DNA of 33,250 nucleotides from an uncultured Kiritimatiellota bacterium (GTDB lineage: Bacteria; Verrucomicrobiota; Kiritimatiellia; RFP12; DVOR01). Where the stretch lies: assembly GCA_944391065.1 (NCBI GenBank), contig CALXSH010000018.1, positions 1 to 33,250 of the forward strand. Direction: 5' to 3'. The position numbers and the translations under genes were made by a program. Positions 8,144-17,374 of the stretch are shown one piece after another (the first letter of the stretch is position 1; each line of letters opens with the position of its first letter). The notes below the pieces were generated by a model. The model searched no databases. It was given only the letters and a program-made list of their open reading frames with translations, and was not told the DNA's origin.

Positions 8144-9297
8144 GGCAGGGTTCCTCCGATTTCGTCATCAGTCAGATAGCAACCGGGGTCCGAGCCCCAG
8201 GGCCCTAGACCGGCGGCCTCCGCGCGGGCCCTCAGATTGCCCGCGCAGAGACCGAGGAAACGGCATCCGGCGCACCGTCCGGTAAGATGGGCGGCACGGT
8301 CCCGCAGAGCTGCCAGCAGGGTGCCGGCCGGCGGGTTACGCCAGCGTTCCGTCCAGCCGGGGTCGCGAACGGAGCCGATGGGGCGGGTGGCCCAGAATTG
8401 GTCCGGATAGAGGGTGCCGTCCCAGGAGACGCAAAGGAAGCGAGAGCCGGAGGCGTTGCCGCCGTTGCGCCGCAGAAGGGGCAGAACGGCGTCGGCCCGT
8501 GGGTCATTGCGTTCTTTCAGCCAGAGCCAGAGCCAAGGGGCGTCGCAGTGGTTGTCGACGGTCAGGACCTCGGGGCCATCGCCGCCCGCCGTGAGGCTGT
8601 CGGTTAGCTCAAAGAGCCGGGTGGCGGCCTCGCGGGTCTCGGCGGGGGAGAGCGCGTCCTCCCGGATGGAGGCGGCGCGGCCGGTGGCGACGAGGTGGTA
8701 GAAGCAGACGCGGCGGAAGCCTTCACGGCACATGAAATCAAAGATGCGGTCGAGGTCTCCGACGTTCTGCCGATTCATCGTGACGCGCAGGCCGACCTTG
8801 ATGCCGGCGTCGCGGCAACGGCGCATGGCCTCCAGGCTGCGCGCATAGGCGCCGTCGACACCGCGGAAGCGATCATGGACCTTGGGCGTGCCGTCGATAC
8901 TGATGCCGACGTAGGCTACGTCCAAGGCCTTCAGACGCGCGGCTGCTTCGGTGTCGATGAGGGTGCCGTTGGAGGAGAGGGTGACGCGGATGCCGCGCGC
9001 ACGGGCACGTTCGGCTACGTCAAAGAGCCAAGGGAACAGCATCGGTTCGCCACCGGAGAGCAGAAGGGCAGGGGTGCCGAGCTCCGCCAGCGCGTCGACG
9101 GTACGGAGGGCTTCGTCACAGGAGAGGATGTCGGTGTCGGCCGCACGCGCGGCGGCATAGCAGTGACGGCAGCGGAGATTGCAGTCCGGGGTCAGGTTCC
9201 AGACGACAACGGGACCGACGGTGCCGACGGCAACCCCATAGCGGAGGCGGTCCGCGGCGCCGTGGCGGCCGGAGAGCAGTCTGGTAAGGTCGAGCAT
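8140..9297 (-). CDS. radical SAM/SPASM protein, NirJ/AhbC/AhbD-like
   Basis: A radical SAM enzyme with the cluster motif CNLRCRHC (C39, C43, C46) in the context PVVVWNLTPDCNLRCRHCY. It also has GGEP, SSNG and SIDG motifs of the barrel and a C-terminal SPASM domain with CAGCRFLGLCAGN and a final Cys in GCYLTDDE. The VVWNLT.xCN opening and the GNLRARAEA..G.WGSDP.CYLTDDE ending resemble heme d1 and alternative-heme enzymes (NirJ, AhbC, AhbD). No heme gene is nearby, so that role is an analogy. I chose ATG 9297 (385 residues, the family's length). A longer open frame reaches 9420, but it would overlap the TPR gene and its first 41 residues look non-coding. Confidence 0.85.
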   Translation of the reverse strand: MLDLTRLLSGRHGAADRLRYGVAVGTVGPVVVWNLTPDCNLRCRHCYAAARAADTDILSCDEALRTVDALAELGTPALLLSGGEPMLFPWLFDVAERARARGIRVTLSSNGTLIDTEAAARLKALDVAYVGISIDGTPKVHDRFRGVDGAYARSLEAMRRCRDAGIKVGLRVTMNRQNVGDLDRIFDFMCREGFRRVCFYHLVATGRAASIREDALSPAETREAATRLFELTDSLTAGGDGPEVLTVDNHCDAPWLWLWLKERNDPRADAVLPLLRRNGGNASGSRFLCVSWDGTLYPDQFWATRPIGSVRDPGWTERWRNPPAGTLLAALRDRAAHLTGRCAGCRFLGLCAGNLRARAEAAGLGPWGSDPGCYLTDDEIGGTLP

Positions 9298-9313
9298 CCG
9301 ACGGGTCCGGTCC

Positions 9314-10477
9314 TTATTCCATTGGCAGGGAATCGACCCACTTGCGGTAGGCGTCGCGGGCGGCAGAGTGCTGGGTGATAAGGGAGAGATAATATTCTCC
9401 CCAGATACGGGCATCGGCATTGCGGCGCTGGGCGAAGAGAATGCGGGTCATGAGATCGGCCTGAAGGGATTTGCGCGGTACGGCGGCGACGGCCGGGCGC
9501 AGATAGCCGAGCGCTTCGGTGTAGAGTTTGGCCTGATAGGCCAGCGCGGCGGCCTCATAGGCCGCGTCGACGGAGTCGGGCCGGAGGGAGATGGCGTCGC
9601 CGTAGGCCTTGAGCGCGGTGTCGCGGTGATTATTCTGGCGCGCGATGCGGGCCAGAAGCAGGGCGGCGTCGAAGGAGGCCGGATCGGCTTCGTGAGCCTT
9701 CTTGGCGTTCTCCTCGGCTGTGGTCCACTGGCGTTTGCCGCGGGCCGTTTCGGCCTTGGTCATGAAGTTCCTGCAGGATTTGGCATCGCCGCCGGCGGGA
9801 GGCGTTTTGGCGGTGCGCTTTAGGTAACCGGTCAGGCGGGAAACGGCGTTGGTGGCCTCCTTGGCCTCCGGTGTGCCGTCGGGCAGGAGGCGCTCGGCCT
9901 TGGTCATGGCGTCCAGTGCCGCGCGGTGGAGAGCGGGAGGATCCTTCATGCAAAGCCGGCCGATATTGAAAAGGACGGTGGCGTTATCGGGGTCGAGATT
10001 GGAGGCGTGGAGCAACAGCGCCAACGCCGCATCGGTCCGCTGTTGGCCGGCATAGATCGCGGCCAGGCGCGAACAGGCGCGGACCCGGATGCTCGTGTCG
10101 GCATCGCTCAGGACGAGCCCGCGGAAGACGGTCATGGCCTGGTCGGTATCCTTTTGGGCCTCACAGACCATGCCGCGCAGTTCCGCGCAGAGGGCGGCGG
10201 TCGGGGTACCGACGGTCGCCTTGGCGGAGATCCGGTCCAAGATGTCACGGGCATAGGGATAATCGCCGGCGCGGTAGGCGGCCAAAGCCAGACTGTAACC
10301 GACGGCCGGGTCGCCGTCGGTCAGACGGGAAAGGTGTTCGTAGGCCGAGATGGCCTCGCTCCAGCGCTGTCCTTCGTAGGCTTTCTTGGCTTCTTCCGCG
10401 ACCTTGGCCGGGCTGTCGTCGGAACACCCGGCAGCACCGAGCGCCAACAACGCGGCCGTCAGGATAAATGCTCTCAT
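9314..10477 (-). CDS. TPR-repeat lipoprotein
   Basis: An envelope-anchored tetratricopeptide-repeat protein, presumably a scaffold. The N-terminus MRAFILTAALLALGAAGC is a lipoprotein signal peptide with the lipidated Cys at 18. Most of the remaining 369 residues are TPR-like helix pairs (for example WSEAISAYEHLSRL, DAALALLLHASNLDPDNATVLFNIG, DTALKAYGDAISLRPDSVDAAYEAA, YTEALGYL). The start at 10477 is chosen for GGAGG 5 nt upstream and the signal peptide. A longer open frame to 10675 crosses the divergent murG start and is not credible. It is the first gene of the leftward run ending in argG. Confidence 0.82.
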   Translation of the reverse strand: MRAFILTAALLALGAAGCSDDSPAKVAEEAKKAYEGQRWSEAISAYEHLSRLTDGDPAVGYSLALAAYRAGDYPYARDILDRISAKATVGTPTAALCAELRGMVCEAQKDTDQAMTVFRGLVLSDADTSIRVRACSRLAAIYAGQQRTDAALALLLHASNLDPDNATVLFNIGRLCMKDPPALHRAALDAMTKAERLLPDGTPEAKEATNAVSRLTGYLKRTAKTPPAGGDAKSCRNFMTKAETARGKRQWTTAEENAKKAHEADPASFDAALLLARIARQNNHRDTALKAYGDAISLRPDSVDAAYEAAALAYQAKLYTEALGYLRPAVAAVPRKSLQADLMTRILFAQRRNADARIWGEYYLSLITQHSAARDAYRKWVDSLPME

Positions 10478-10606
10478 GTCGTCCTCCACCTGATACCGAA
10501 TATCACTATGGCGAAGTCTACCAAAAACCTTCCTTCCCTGTCCGTGACGCTGCCGCACCAGGGGCGCGCGGTGACAGCCGTGGACGGGGGAAAGGGATGG
10601 CGGATT

Positions 10607-10615
10607 TGGTAGAAT
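10607..10615 (+). promoter_or_regulatory. extended -10 box of murG (near-leaderless)
   Basis: TGG-TAGAAT ends 10 nt before the murG ATG. A start 6 to 7 nt beyond the box would leave a leader of only 3 to 4 nt, and there is no Shine-Dalgarno sequence. The pattern recurs at the kinase, SEDS and AsmA-like genes. Confidence 0.55.
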
Positions 10616-10625
10616 CTCCGGCATT

Positions 10626-11693
10626 ATGAGAAAGCGAATCGCGATTGCCTGCGGCGGGACAGGCGGCCATATCAATCCCGCGCTTGCCGTGGCTGAGGAG
10701 CTCCGTGACCGTGGGGCCGAACTCTCCCTGATAGTCTCCGGTATCCGTGAGGCCGATCGCCGTGCGGCGGCCGCCTGGGAGGGCCCGGTGCTGCGGTCCG
10801 GCGCGAAGCCGATGCGTCATCTCTTCGCCAATCTGCTGGCCATCGCGCGCTGTCACCGTTTTCTCCGACGTCAGCGGTCGGAAGTGCTCTTTGCGACCGG
10901 CGGTTACACCAGTTTCCCGCCCGTGGTGGCGGCCCGTATGCTGGGCATCCCGGTCGTGTTGCATGAGGCCAATTCGCTGGTCGGTCAGGCTGTCCGCTTT
11001 CTGGCGAAGCGGTTTTCGATTGAGACCGTGGCGCTCTCTTATCCCGGCAGTGAAGCGCAGCTGTCCGGCGTGAAGACGGCCTTCACCGGACTCCCGCTGC
11101 GTCGGAGCGTACTGGCTGACCTGGAGAAGGCTGCTGGGGCCGGTCACCCAAAGGATCGCTTCACCCTTTTCGTGACGGGTGGCAGCCAAGGCGCGCACGG
11201 CATGAATATGCTGCTGGCCCCGGTTCTTCTCTCCTTTGCCAAGACCTGCCCCGATGTGCGGATCATCCATCAGTGCGGGACGGCCGACGAAGCTGCGCTG
11301 CGCGAACTCTACGCGCCCGTAGCGGAACAGGTCGATCTGCGTCCCTTCGTCGAATCGATGGGGACTTGTTACGGTCAGGCCGATCTGGTCATCGCCCGAG
11401 CCGGCGCGGCGACCTGCGCCGAAATCGCACGTTGCGGGGTACCGACGATTTTCATCCCGCTGCCGACGGCGACGGATGATCATCAGACCCGCAACGCCGA
11501 GGCACTGGTCCGCTGCGGCGGAGCACTCTGTTTCGCTCAGCTCCGGACGCGTCCGGAGCAGATTGCCGAGGCCATTGCGCAGTTCTATGCCGATGGGGCG
11601 ATCCGCGCATCGATGCGCGCGGCCTTTGAAGCCCTGGAGACGCCCGACGCGGCAGCTGCGGTTGCCGATTTGCTGACAGGTGACAAGGCCTGA
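10626..11693 (+). CDS. murG: UDP-GlcNAc:lipid I N-acetylglucosaminyltransferase MurG
   Basis: Makes lipid II from lipid I at the inner face of the membrane, the last cytoplasmic step of peptidoglycan precursor synthesis. The GT28 signatures are present: GGTGGH (10-15) near the N-terminus, ATGGYTSFPPVVAARMLGIPVVLHEANSLVG, the second-domain loop TGGSQGA, and RAGAATCAEI..CGVPTIFIPLP for UDP-GlcNAc binding. At 355 residues it has standard length. It lacks a ribosome binding site and appears to be made from a near-leaderless mRNA. Its stop shares a base with the start of the SNF2 gene (TGATG). It is not in a mur/fts cluster here, which is a departure from the usual arrangement. Confidence 0.96.
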   Translation: MRKRIAIACGGTGGHINPALAVAEELRDRGAELSLIVSGIREADRRAAAAWEGPVLRSGAKPMRHLFANLLAIARCHRFLRRQRSEVLFATGGYTSFPPVVAARMLGIPVVLHEANSLVGQAVRFLAKRFSIETVALSYPGSEAQLSGVKTAFTGLPLRRSVLADLEKAAGAGHPKDRFTLFVTGGSQGAHGMNMLLAPVLLSFAKTCPDVRIIHQCGTADEAALRELYAPVAEQVDLRPFVESMGTCYGQADLVIARAGAATCAEIARCGVPTIFIPLPTATDDHQTRNAEALVRCGGALCFAQLRTRPEQIAEAIAQFYADGAIRASMRAAFEALETPDAAAAVADLLTGDKA

Positions 11694-14600
11694 TGACGCT
11701 GACCCGACGGGAGATTTCGCGATGGGCCCCCTCCGACGTCCTGGAGGCAGGCAGCAGGCTTGTCTCTTCCGGCGGTGTGCTAGGGCTGCAGACCAAGGGC
11801 AATATCCTGGCCGGCTCGGTTCGGCAGGGCTCTTCGCGTCTGGTCGTCCGTTTGGTGCTCGGCGGTGAACGTCCGCAGACGCACTGCGTCTGCGCGGAGG
11901 CTCAGGGCGGACGCATCTGCCGTCACGCCGTGGCCGTCGCGCTCCGTTATGCCGCGACCTGCGGCGCCAAGGAGGATACGCCCGAGACGATGACCTTCGC
12001 CGCCGAACGTGCCCCGACGCGCGAGGATATTCTGCGCTGGTGCGGACCGACGGTCTTCGCGCGGGCCGAAGCACTCTACCGTGACGGGGCGGTGAGCCAT
12101 GTCGCCTTCCGCTATCCTGACGGAGAGGGGGACGTCTGGAGCAACGGCACCTTCCTGCATGTCGGCTTTCATATGCTTCCCGGTGGACTGGTTGAGGGCA
12201 ATTGCCCCTGCTACACCTCCCGCAGTCAGGGCCTGCTGTGCGAACACACCATGGCGGTGGCCTATGCCGTCATGCGACAGTACGCCAGTGAGGAGAAACG
12301 TGCCCGGTTTGAGGCCGTCCGTCGCCATGCTGCGCGGATGGCCGCCGCGGCCGATACCATGATCCGTCGCGCGCCGGAGGGTACGCCAGCCATCCTGAGG
12401 ATATTCATTCCGGCCCGCGGCGCTGAGCAGTTCGCGCAGGGACGGGTCACCGTCGCCATTCGCGTTTATGTCGGCTCCAAGGGGTACCGTCCCGAGGACT
12501 TACCCAAGGCGGTTTATCGTTTCTCCGAGGCGGATGAGAATCTGCTGGGCATCCTGGAAGACATCGCCGAGGGGGCTTTCCCGGGACAGATGACGTTGCG
12601 GCCGGAGGATTTTCTGTCCGTATTGCGCTGCGCGGAATTTAGCTGGGTCGGCGACGCGGGGACGCGCCACCGGCTCCGGATCGCGGGGGAGCCGCTGGCG
12701 ACGCCGCTGGTACTCCGGCCCGATCCCTCGCAGGATTGCCTGCGGCTTTCCCTTCGGCTGCCGAAGACCGGCGCGGCCTGCGTGTACGGCCGCGTCGGAT
12801 GGTGGCTTGATGGGTTGGTGGCACGGCCGCTGGCTCATGTGCTGCCGGAACCCTTCCGCTCTCTCTACCGTCAATCGGAGGCGGTGCCGCGCTCGAGGAT
12901 ATTTGAGTTTTTCGAGACAGAGTGGCCGATGCTGCGGGCGCTGCTGCCCGTCGCCGAGGGGGAGGATATCACGCCGGATCTCTTCACGGCCGTGCCGGGC
13001 CAACCGCGCTTCCGTCTGACGCTTGGTGGCACGCCGGTCTTTCTTACCGCCTGGCTTGAGGTCCGGTACGGTGCCGAGACGGACGCGGTCTGTGGCCATC
13101 GCCGTATCGCGGTACCGGATCCCGATGACTTTTACCGATGCTACGTCCGCAACCCCGATGCCGAAAAGACGGCGCTTGGGCTGGTGCAGGCAATGGGGTT
13201 CATGGGAGAAGACGGTGCTTCGCTGATGCCGCTGAGCGGTCACACGGAGGTGCTGAATGTTCTGGGGCGTTATGTGCCGGAGGTGCGGCGCAACGGCTGG
13301 CGCGTCTCGGTGACCGGGGCGGTGGGGGATTTCTGCGACCGGACCGAGACGGTCGTGCCGGTCGTGACGGTGACCGACGGAGACGGGGCCTTTGAGGTCA
13401 CGACGGACTATGTGTCACCCGAGGGAAAAAGAATTGTCTCCCGCGAGGAAATTGAGCTGGCCGTCAGTCGGAATCAGGCCTTTGTCGAGGCCGGTGATCG
13501 GGTGGTGCTGGTCGACATCGGGGCCATCCGCGGGTTGCGCGAGGCCTGCGATTCCTGCCGCGCGCGGAACGGTTCAAAGCCGGGCAGCGTGCGGATTGAA
13601 GCGGTTCACGCCCCCTTCATCCAAGCCGCCCTTGAGGCGATGGAGGGTATCGATTTCGAGGCTGCGCCGGACTGGCGCGCGCGAGCCTCGAAGCAGAATC
13701 GTCTTGAACGGCCGGAATCGGTGCCGCTCGGCGCGCTTGAGAAAACGCTCCGTCCTTATCAGAAGGAGGGCGTGTATTGGCTGCGTTTTCTGGAGGAGAG
13801 CGGATTCTGCGGTATCCTGGCCGATGAAATGGGCCTCGGTAAGACGTTGCAGACGATCACCTGGCTGCAGCTGCCGCGTGTCCGCGAGAAGGCCGCCGGA
13901 CTGCCGGCCCTGGTGGTCTGTCCGACCTCGCTGGTGGAAAACTGGAACCGCGAGGCAGCCTCCTTCGCCCCTTGGCTGAAACGCTTGGTCGTAAGCGGCC
14001 CCAACCGCGATGCCCTCTTCGCGCGGGTCCCGCAGGCCGACCTCGTCATCACGAGCTACGCCCTGATCCGACGGGATGTCGGATTCTACTCGCGCTGCCG
14101 TTTCTCGGTCGTGGTGCTGGATGAGGCGCAGGCCATCAAGAATCAGAAGACGCAGAACGCGCAGGCCGTGAAGCAGCTCTCGGCCGATACCCGTCTGGTG
14201 CTCTCGGGCACGCCGATTGAAAACGGTGTCTCTGACCTTTGGTCCATCATGGACTTTCTCATGCCGCGCTATCTGGGGCCGTACGAGAACTTCCGCGTCG
14301 AATATGAGGATCGGATTGCCTTGGGCGGGGCCGACGCGGAGGCGGCTCAGCGTCGTCTGCGGACGAAGCTTCATCCCTTCCTGCTGCGCCGCGTCAAGAA
14401 GGATGTGGCCAAGGACCTCCCCGACAAGATACGTTCCGTCACCTACTGCGCGCTGACATCCGAGCAGCGTCAGGTCTATGACCGTCTTCGCACGCAGATG
14501 CTTGAGAAAATGCGGGGTCTGGTCCGCGAGAAAGGTTTCGACAAGTCCCGCATGGAGGTACTGGCTCTGCTGATGCGGTTGCGTCAGGTCTGCTGTGACC

Positions 14601-15151
14601 TGCGGCTGCTGAAAGAGGGTGCGCCGAAGCCGTGGTCTGCGCCGTCAGCGAAGCTTGACGCGCTCACGGAACTGCTCGCCGAAGCCCGCGCCGGAGGCCA
14701 TCGCATGCTGGTTTTCTCGCAGTTCACCTCCATGCTGAAGCTGATTGCGGAGCGTCTGGAGGCCGAAGGCCTGGAGTACTGCTATCTGGACGGTTCGACC
14801 AAGGATCGGTTGGGAGAGTGTGCGCGGTTCAATCAAAGCGATATTCCTGTCTTTCTCATTTCACTCAAGGCCGGCGGTACGGGTCTCAACCTGACAGGCG
14901 CCGACATGGTCGTTCATTTCGATCCGTGGTGGAATCCCGCCGCGGAGGATCAGGCGACGGACCGTGCCCACCGCATCGGCCAGCGCAAGACCGTGCAGGC
15001 TATCAAGCTGATAGCCGAGAATACGGTTGAGGAGAAGGTGCTGGAGATGCAACGAAAGAAACAGGCCCTGATTGAGGCGACGGTCAATGCCTCCGATGCC
15101 TCCATCGCCCGGACGCTGACCTGGTCCGAAATCGAATCGCTGCTGGCGTAA
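11693..15151 (+). CDS. SWIM-domain SNF2 family DNA-dependent ATPase/helicase
   Basis: A 1152-residue Swi2/Snf2 ATPase of the bacterial HepA/RapA-like group, expected to remodel protein-nucleic-acid complexes. The N-terminal region carries two SWIM-type zinc fingers (CxC..CxH: HCVCAEAQGGRICRH near 65 and NCPCYTSRSQGLLCEH near 170). A long linker then leads to helicase domain 1 with Walker A DEMGLGKT (K717) and Walker B DEAQ (810-813), plus SGTPIEN. Helicase domain 2 has FSQFTSML, YLDGSTKDR, SLKAGGTGLNLT, DPWWNPA and DRAHRIGQ. All catalytic motifs look intact. Two SWIM fingers are uncommon. It is translationally coupled to murG (TGATG), with no obvious functional link. Its stop lies 3 bp from the convergent DUF2851 stop. 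Confidence 0.94.
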   Translation: MTLTRREISRWAPSDVLEAGSRLVSSGGVLGLQTKGNILAGSVRQGSSRLVVRLVLGGERPQTHCVCAEAQGGRICRHAVAVALRYAATCGAKEDTPETMTFAAERAPTREDILRWCGPTVFARAEALYRDGAVSHVAFRYPDGEGDVWSNGTFLHVGFHMLPGGLVEGNCPCYTSRSQGLLCEHTMAVAYAVMRQYASEEKRARFEAVRRHAARMAAAADTMIRRAPEGTPAILRIFIPARGAEQFAQGRVTVAIRVYVGSKGYRPEDLPKAVYRFSEADENLLGILEDIAEGAFPGQMTLRPEDFLSVLRCAEFSWVGDAGTRHRLRIAGEPLATPLVLRPDPSQDCLRLSLRLPKTGAACVYGRVGWWLDGLVARPLAHVLPEPFRSLYRQSEAVPRSRIFEFFETEWPMLRALLPVAEGEDITPDLFTAVPGQPRFRLTLGGTPVFLTAWLEVRYGAETDAVCGHRRIAVPDPDDFYRCYVRNPDAEKTALGLVQAMGFMGEDGASLMPLSGHTEVLNVLGRYVPEVRRNGWRVSVTGAVGDFCDRTETVVPVVTVTDGDGAFEVTTDYVSPEGKRIVSREEIELAVSRNQAFVEAGDRVVLVDIGAIRGLREACDSCRARNGSKPGSVRIEAVHAPFIQAALEAMEGIDFEAAPDWRARASKQNRLERPESVPLGALEKTLRPYQKEGVYWLRFLEESGFCGILADEMGLGKTLQTITWLQLPRVREKAAGLPALVVCPTSLVENWNREAASFAPWLKRLVVSGPNRDALFARVPQADLVITSYALIRRDVGFYSRCRFSVVVLDEAQAIKNQKTQNAQAVKQLSADTRLVLSGTPIENGVSDLWSIMDFLMPRYLGPYENFRVEYEDRIALGGADAEAAQRRLRTKLHPFLLRRVKKDVAKDLPDKIRSVTYCALTSEQRQVYDRLRTQMLEKMRGLVREKGFDKSRMEVLALLMRLRQVCCDLRLLKEGAPKPWSAPSAKLDALTELLAEARAGGHRMLVFSQFTSMLKLIAERLEAEGLEYCYLDGSTKDRLGECARFNQSDIPVFLISLKAGGTGLNLTGADMVVHFDPWWNPAAEDQATDRAHRIGQRKTVQAIKLIAENTVEEKVLEMQRKKQALIEATVNASDASIARTLTWSEIESLLA

Positions 15152-15154
15152 CCG

Positions 15155-16435
15155 TCAGAGGTGGGCCAGCGGGCAGGTCTCGCAGGTCCGGTACGGGGCG
15201 GAGCAGAAATCGTTGTAAATTTGGAGCAGGCCCTGAAGCCGTAACCCATCGTCGGGCAGCGGCAGGGATGGATCGCCCGTCAGACGGAACCACGCCTCGC
15301 GCATCGGGGCAGAGGGGTGCTCCGGCGGCAGGTCTCCGAGGACGTCGGGGCTGACCGTGCCAAGTGCCAGACGGTAGGGAATGATCAGATTGATGACGAG
15401 CGCCGCGGCCCGGGAACGTCCCACGGGAGCGCCGTGGATGCCGAGCGGTCCGGAGAGAAGAGCGGAGGCCTTGGCAATCGCCGCCGGCAGCTTCTCCGGC
15501 GGGAGGGCCTCCAACGCGTCGGTTTCCTGCAGGATGCCGACGGCGCCGATTAGGCGGCGAAAGGGGTGATTCTGCGGACGGAGGGTCCGCGTGTCCCAGA
15601 CAAAGGGTACGGCCGGCGGCGGTTGGGCCAGACGCCACCAGGTATCCCAGAGTTCGCGGTGCCGTGGCGCCAGCAGGCCCGAGACACCGGCCAGAACGGC
15701 AAAGCGCTCGGTGGGAGAGAGTCCGCGGATGCGGTCGAACGGCACCTCAGAGGCCAGACGGCGGAAATTGCCGGCGTTGCGCCCGTAGCCCATGGCCGTC
15801 AGCACGCCGGCATAAAGTGCCTGGCTGCGGCCTTGGGCGCGGATGGCGTCGGTCAGGGCGGAGGCCTTGACACGGAGCCTGAAGTGGCCCGCGGAGCGGA
15901 GGACGCGGTCACGTTCGCCGGGTGTGGCCTCCAGACAGACGCGGCAGGGGCGCGGCATCGTATCGGTGTAGGGGTAGCGGCCGGTGTCGGTCTCCTCCGG
16001 GCGGAAAGCGTTCTCGGCCCCCTCGAAGGAGCGCAGAATCAGCTGCGGTACCGCGGTGGGAAGGGTTTTGGCCTGCGGTTTAGGGTCCCAGACGACATGG
16101 AGGATGACGTCGGCGTAAGCCGGGTCCGCGGCGTGCCCGTGCAGGTCCCAGTCGCGCGGCGTCAGATGAAGCTCCACGTCGCCGCGGCGCAGGACGCCGC
16201 CGAAGGCTATCAGGGCATTGCGGAAATCGGGGCCGTCGGCATGGTTCCAGGTGCCGATGTCAAGGATTTCGACTGGCGTGCCATCGGGGAGCGCCAGGTG
16301 CTTCGGGCGTCGGGCGGAGTCGGCCCAGAGTTCCTGAAGGGCGGCCTCGTCCGGCGGCATGGGTTCATTCAGGTCCGTGCACTGGTCGCGCAGGCGGCGG
16401 TAAAGGGCATCCGGAGCGGACGGGTCGGTGTCCAT
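15155..16435 (-). CDS. DUF2851 family protein
   Basis: A 426-residue protein of unknown function. It matches the DUF2851 pattern known mainly from Bacteroidota and PVC bacteria: early ELWADSARRPKHLALPDGTPVEILDIGTWNHADGPDFRNA, then GDVELHLTPRDWDLHGHAADPAYADVILHVV, and a closing Cys cluster (NDFCSAPYRTCETCPLA) that could bind a metal. The conserved D/E/H-rich first third is reminiscent of a nuclease fold, but that is only an impression. Its start overlaps the corA stop by one base (TGATG), so it is the last gene of the kinase-corA-DUF2851 transcript. Confidence 0.8.
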   Translation of the reverse strand: MDTDPSAPDALYRRLRDQCTDLNEPMPPDEAALQELWADSARRPKHLALPDGTPVEILDIGTWNHADGPDFRNALIAFGGVLRRGDVELHLTPRDWDLHGHAADPAYADVILHVVWDPKPQAKTLPTAVPQLILRSFEGAENAFRPEETDTGRYPYTDTMPRPCRVCLEATPGERDRVLRSAGHFRLRVKASALTDAIRAQGRSQALYAGVLTAMGYGRNAGNFRRLASEVPFDRIRGLSPTERFAVLAGVSGLLAPRHRELWDTWWRLAQPPPAVPFVWDTRTLRPQNHPFRRLIGAVGILQETDALEALPPEKLPAAIAKASALLSGPLGIHGAPVGRSRAAALVINLIIPYRLALGTVSPDVLGDLPPEHPSAPMREAWFRLTGDPSLPLPDDGLRLQGLLQIYNDFCSAPYRTCETCPLAHL

Positions 16436-17373
16436 CAGAAGAATTTTTTGCGGGAGAAGAAGATGACCGTGACGGCAATCAGCAGCAACGAAATCCCGGC
16501 GATGAAGGCAAATCCGAGCGGCGTCTGTTGGTTGACGGGCAACCAGGTATTCATGCCGAAGACGGAGGCTATCAGCATCGGGACCGTGAGCACGATGGTC
16601 ATGGAGGTCAGGAACTTCATGACGTTGTTCAGATTGTTGCTGATAATCGAGGCGAAGGCGTCGAGGGTGCCGGTCAGAATGTTGCTGTGAATGCTGGCCA
16701 TCTCGAGTGCCTGCTGGTATTCGATGCGGACATCCTCCAGCACGTCCAGGTCGTCCTCGTCGATATTCAGCTGGCGGGTCGTCCGGATACGGCTGAGCAG
16801 AATGTCGTCGGCCTTCAGCGAGGTGGTGAAGTAAACGAGCGACTTTTCGATGTTCAGCAACCGCATGAGGCTTTCGTTGGAGACCGATTCGTGCAGATCC
16901 TGTTCGACGAGGTCAGCGCGCTGACGGATGTCACGCAGATAGCGCAGATAGAGAATGGCGGCGTGCCAGAGCAGGTGGAAGGTAAAGCGGAACTTCTGCT
17001 CCGGCGGACAGACCCTGCGGATCTGATCCAGGAAGGAGGCCGCAATCGGCGTGGAGCGGTTGCAGACCGTAATGACAGCGTTGGCCGTGTGAACGACGCC
17101 GAGCGGGAGCGTATTGAAGGGATGGAGATTCTCGTCCGGCTCGTGATAGGGGACGTGAACGACAATCAGCACCGTCCCGTCGTCATCGACCTCAAGACGC
17201 GGCCGTTCGTCGCGGTCCAGCGGATCGGAGATGAATTCCCGGGAAACGCCGGTGAGGGTCTGGACACGGAGAATTTCCTCCGTCGACGGATCTGACAGAT
17301 TGATCCAGCACGGCCCGTCAGGAGAAACGACTTCGCGCAGGCTGCCGCTGACCCACTGATAAATCGAAAGCAT
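16435..17373 (-). CDS. corA: CorA family magnesium/divalent metal channel
   Basis: An inner-membrane pentameric Mg2+/Co2+ channel. It has a cytoplasmic N-terminal alpha/beta domain, long stalk helices (about 130-250), and two C-terminal transmembrane helices separated by the selectivity motif GMN (273-275, in VFGMNTWLP). The second helix ends in the positively charged tail SRKKFF. At 312 residues it has the usual length. The start is supported by GGAGGG 7 nt upstream. It lies 1 bp after the kinase gene and overlaps the DUF2851 gene start. Confidence 0.95.
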   Translation of the reverse strand: MLSIYQWVSGSLREVVSPDGPCWINLSDPSTEEILRVQTLTGVSREFISDPLDRDERPRLEVDDDGTVLIVVHVPYHEPDENLHPFNTLPLGVVHTANAVITVCNRSTPIAASFLDQIRRVCPPEQKFRFTFHLLWHAAILYLRYLRDIRQRADLVEQDLHESVSNESLMRLLNIEKSLVYFTTSLKADDILLSRIRTTRQLNIDEDDLDVLEDVRIEYQQALEMASIHSNILTGTLDAFASIISNNLNNVMKFLTSMTIVLTVPMLIASVFGMNTWLPVNQQTPLGFAFIAGISLLLIAVTVIFFSRKKFF

Positions 17374-17374
17374 C

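Noticed and set aside
9298..9420. Longer N-terminus for the radical SAM protein
   Set aside because: It would overlap the end of the TPR gene, and the added residues are low-complexity and precede the family's usual start.
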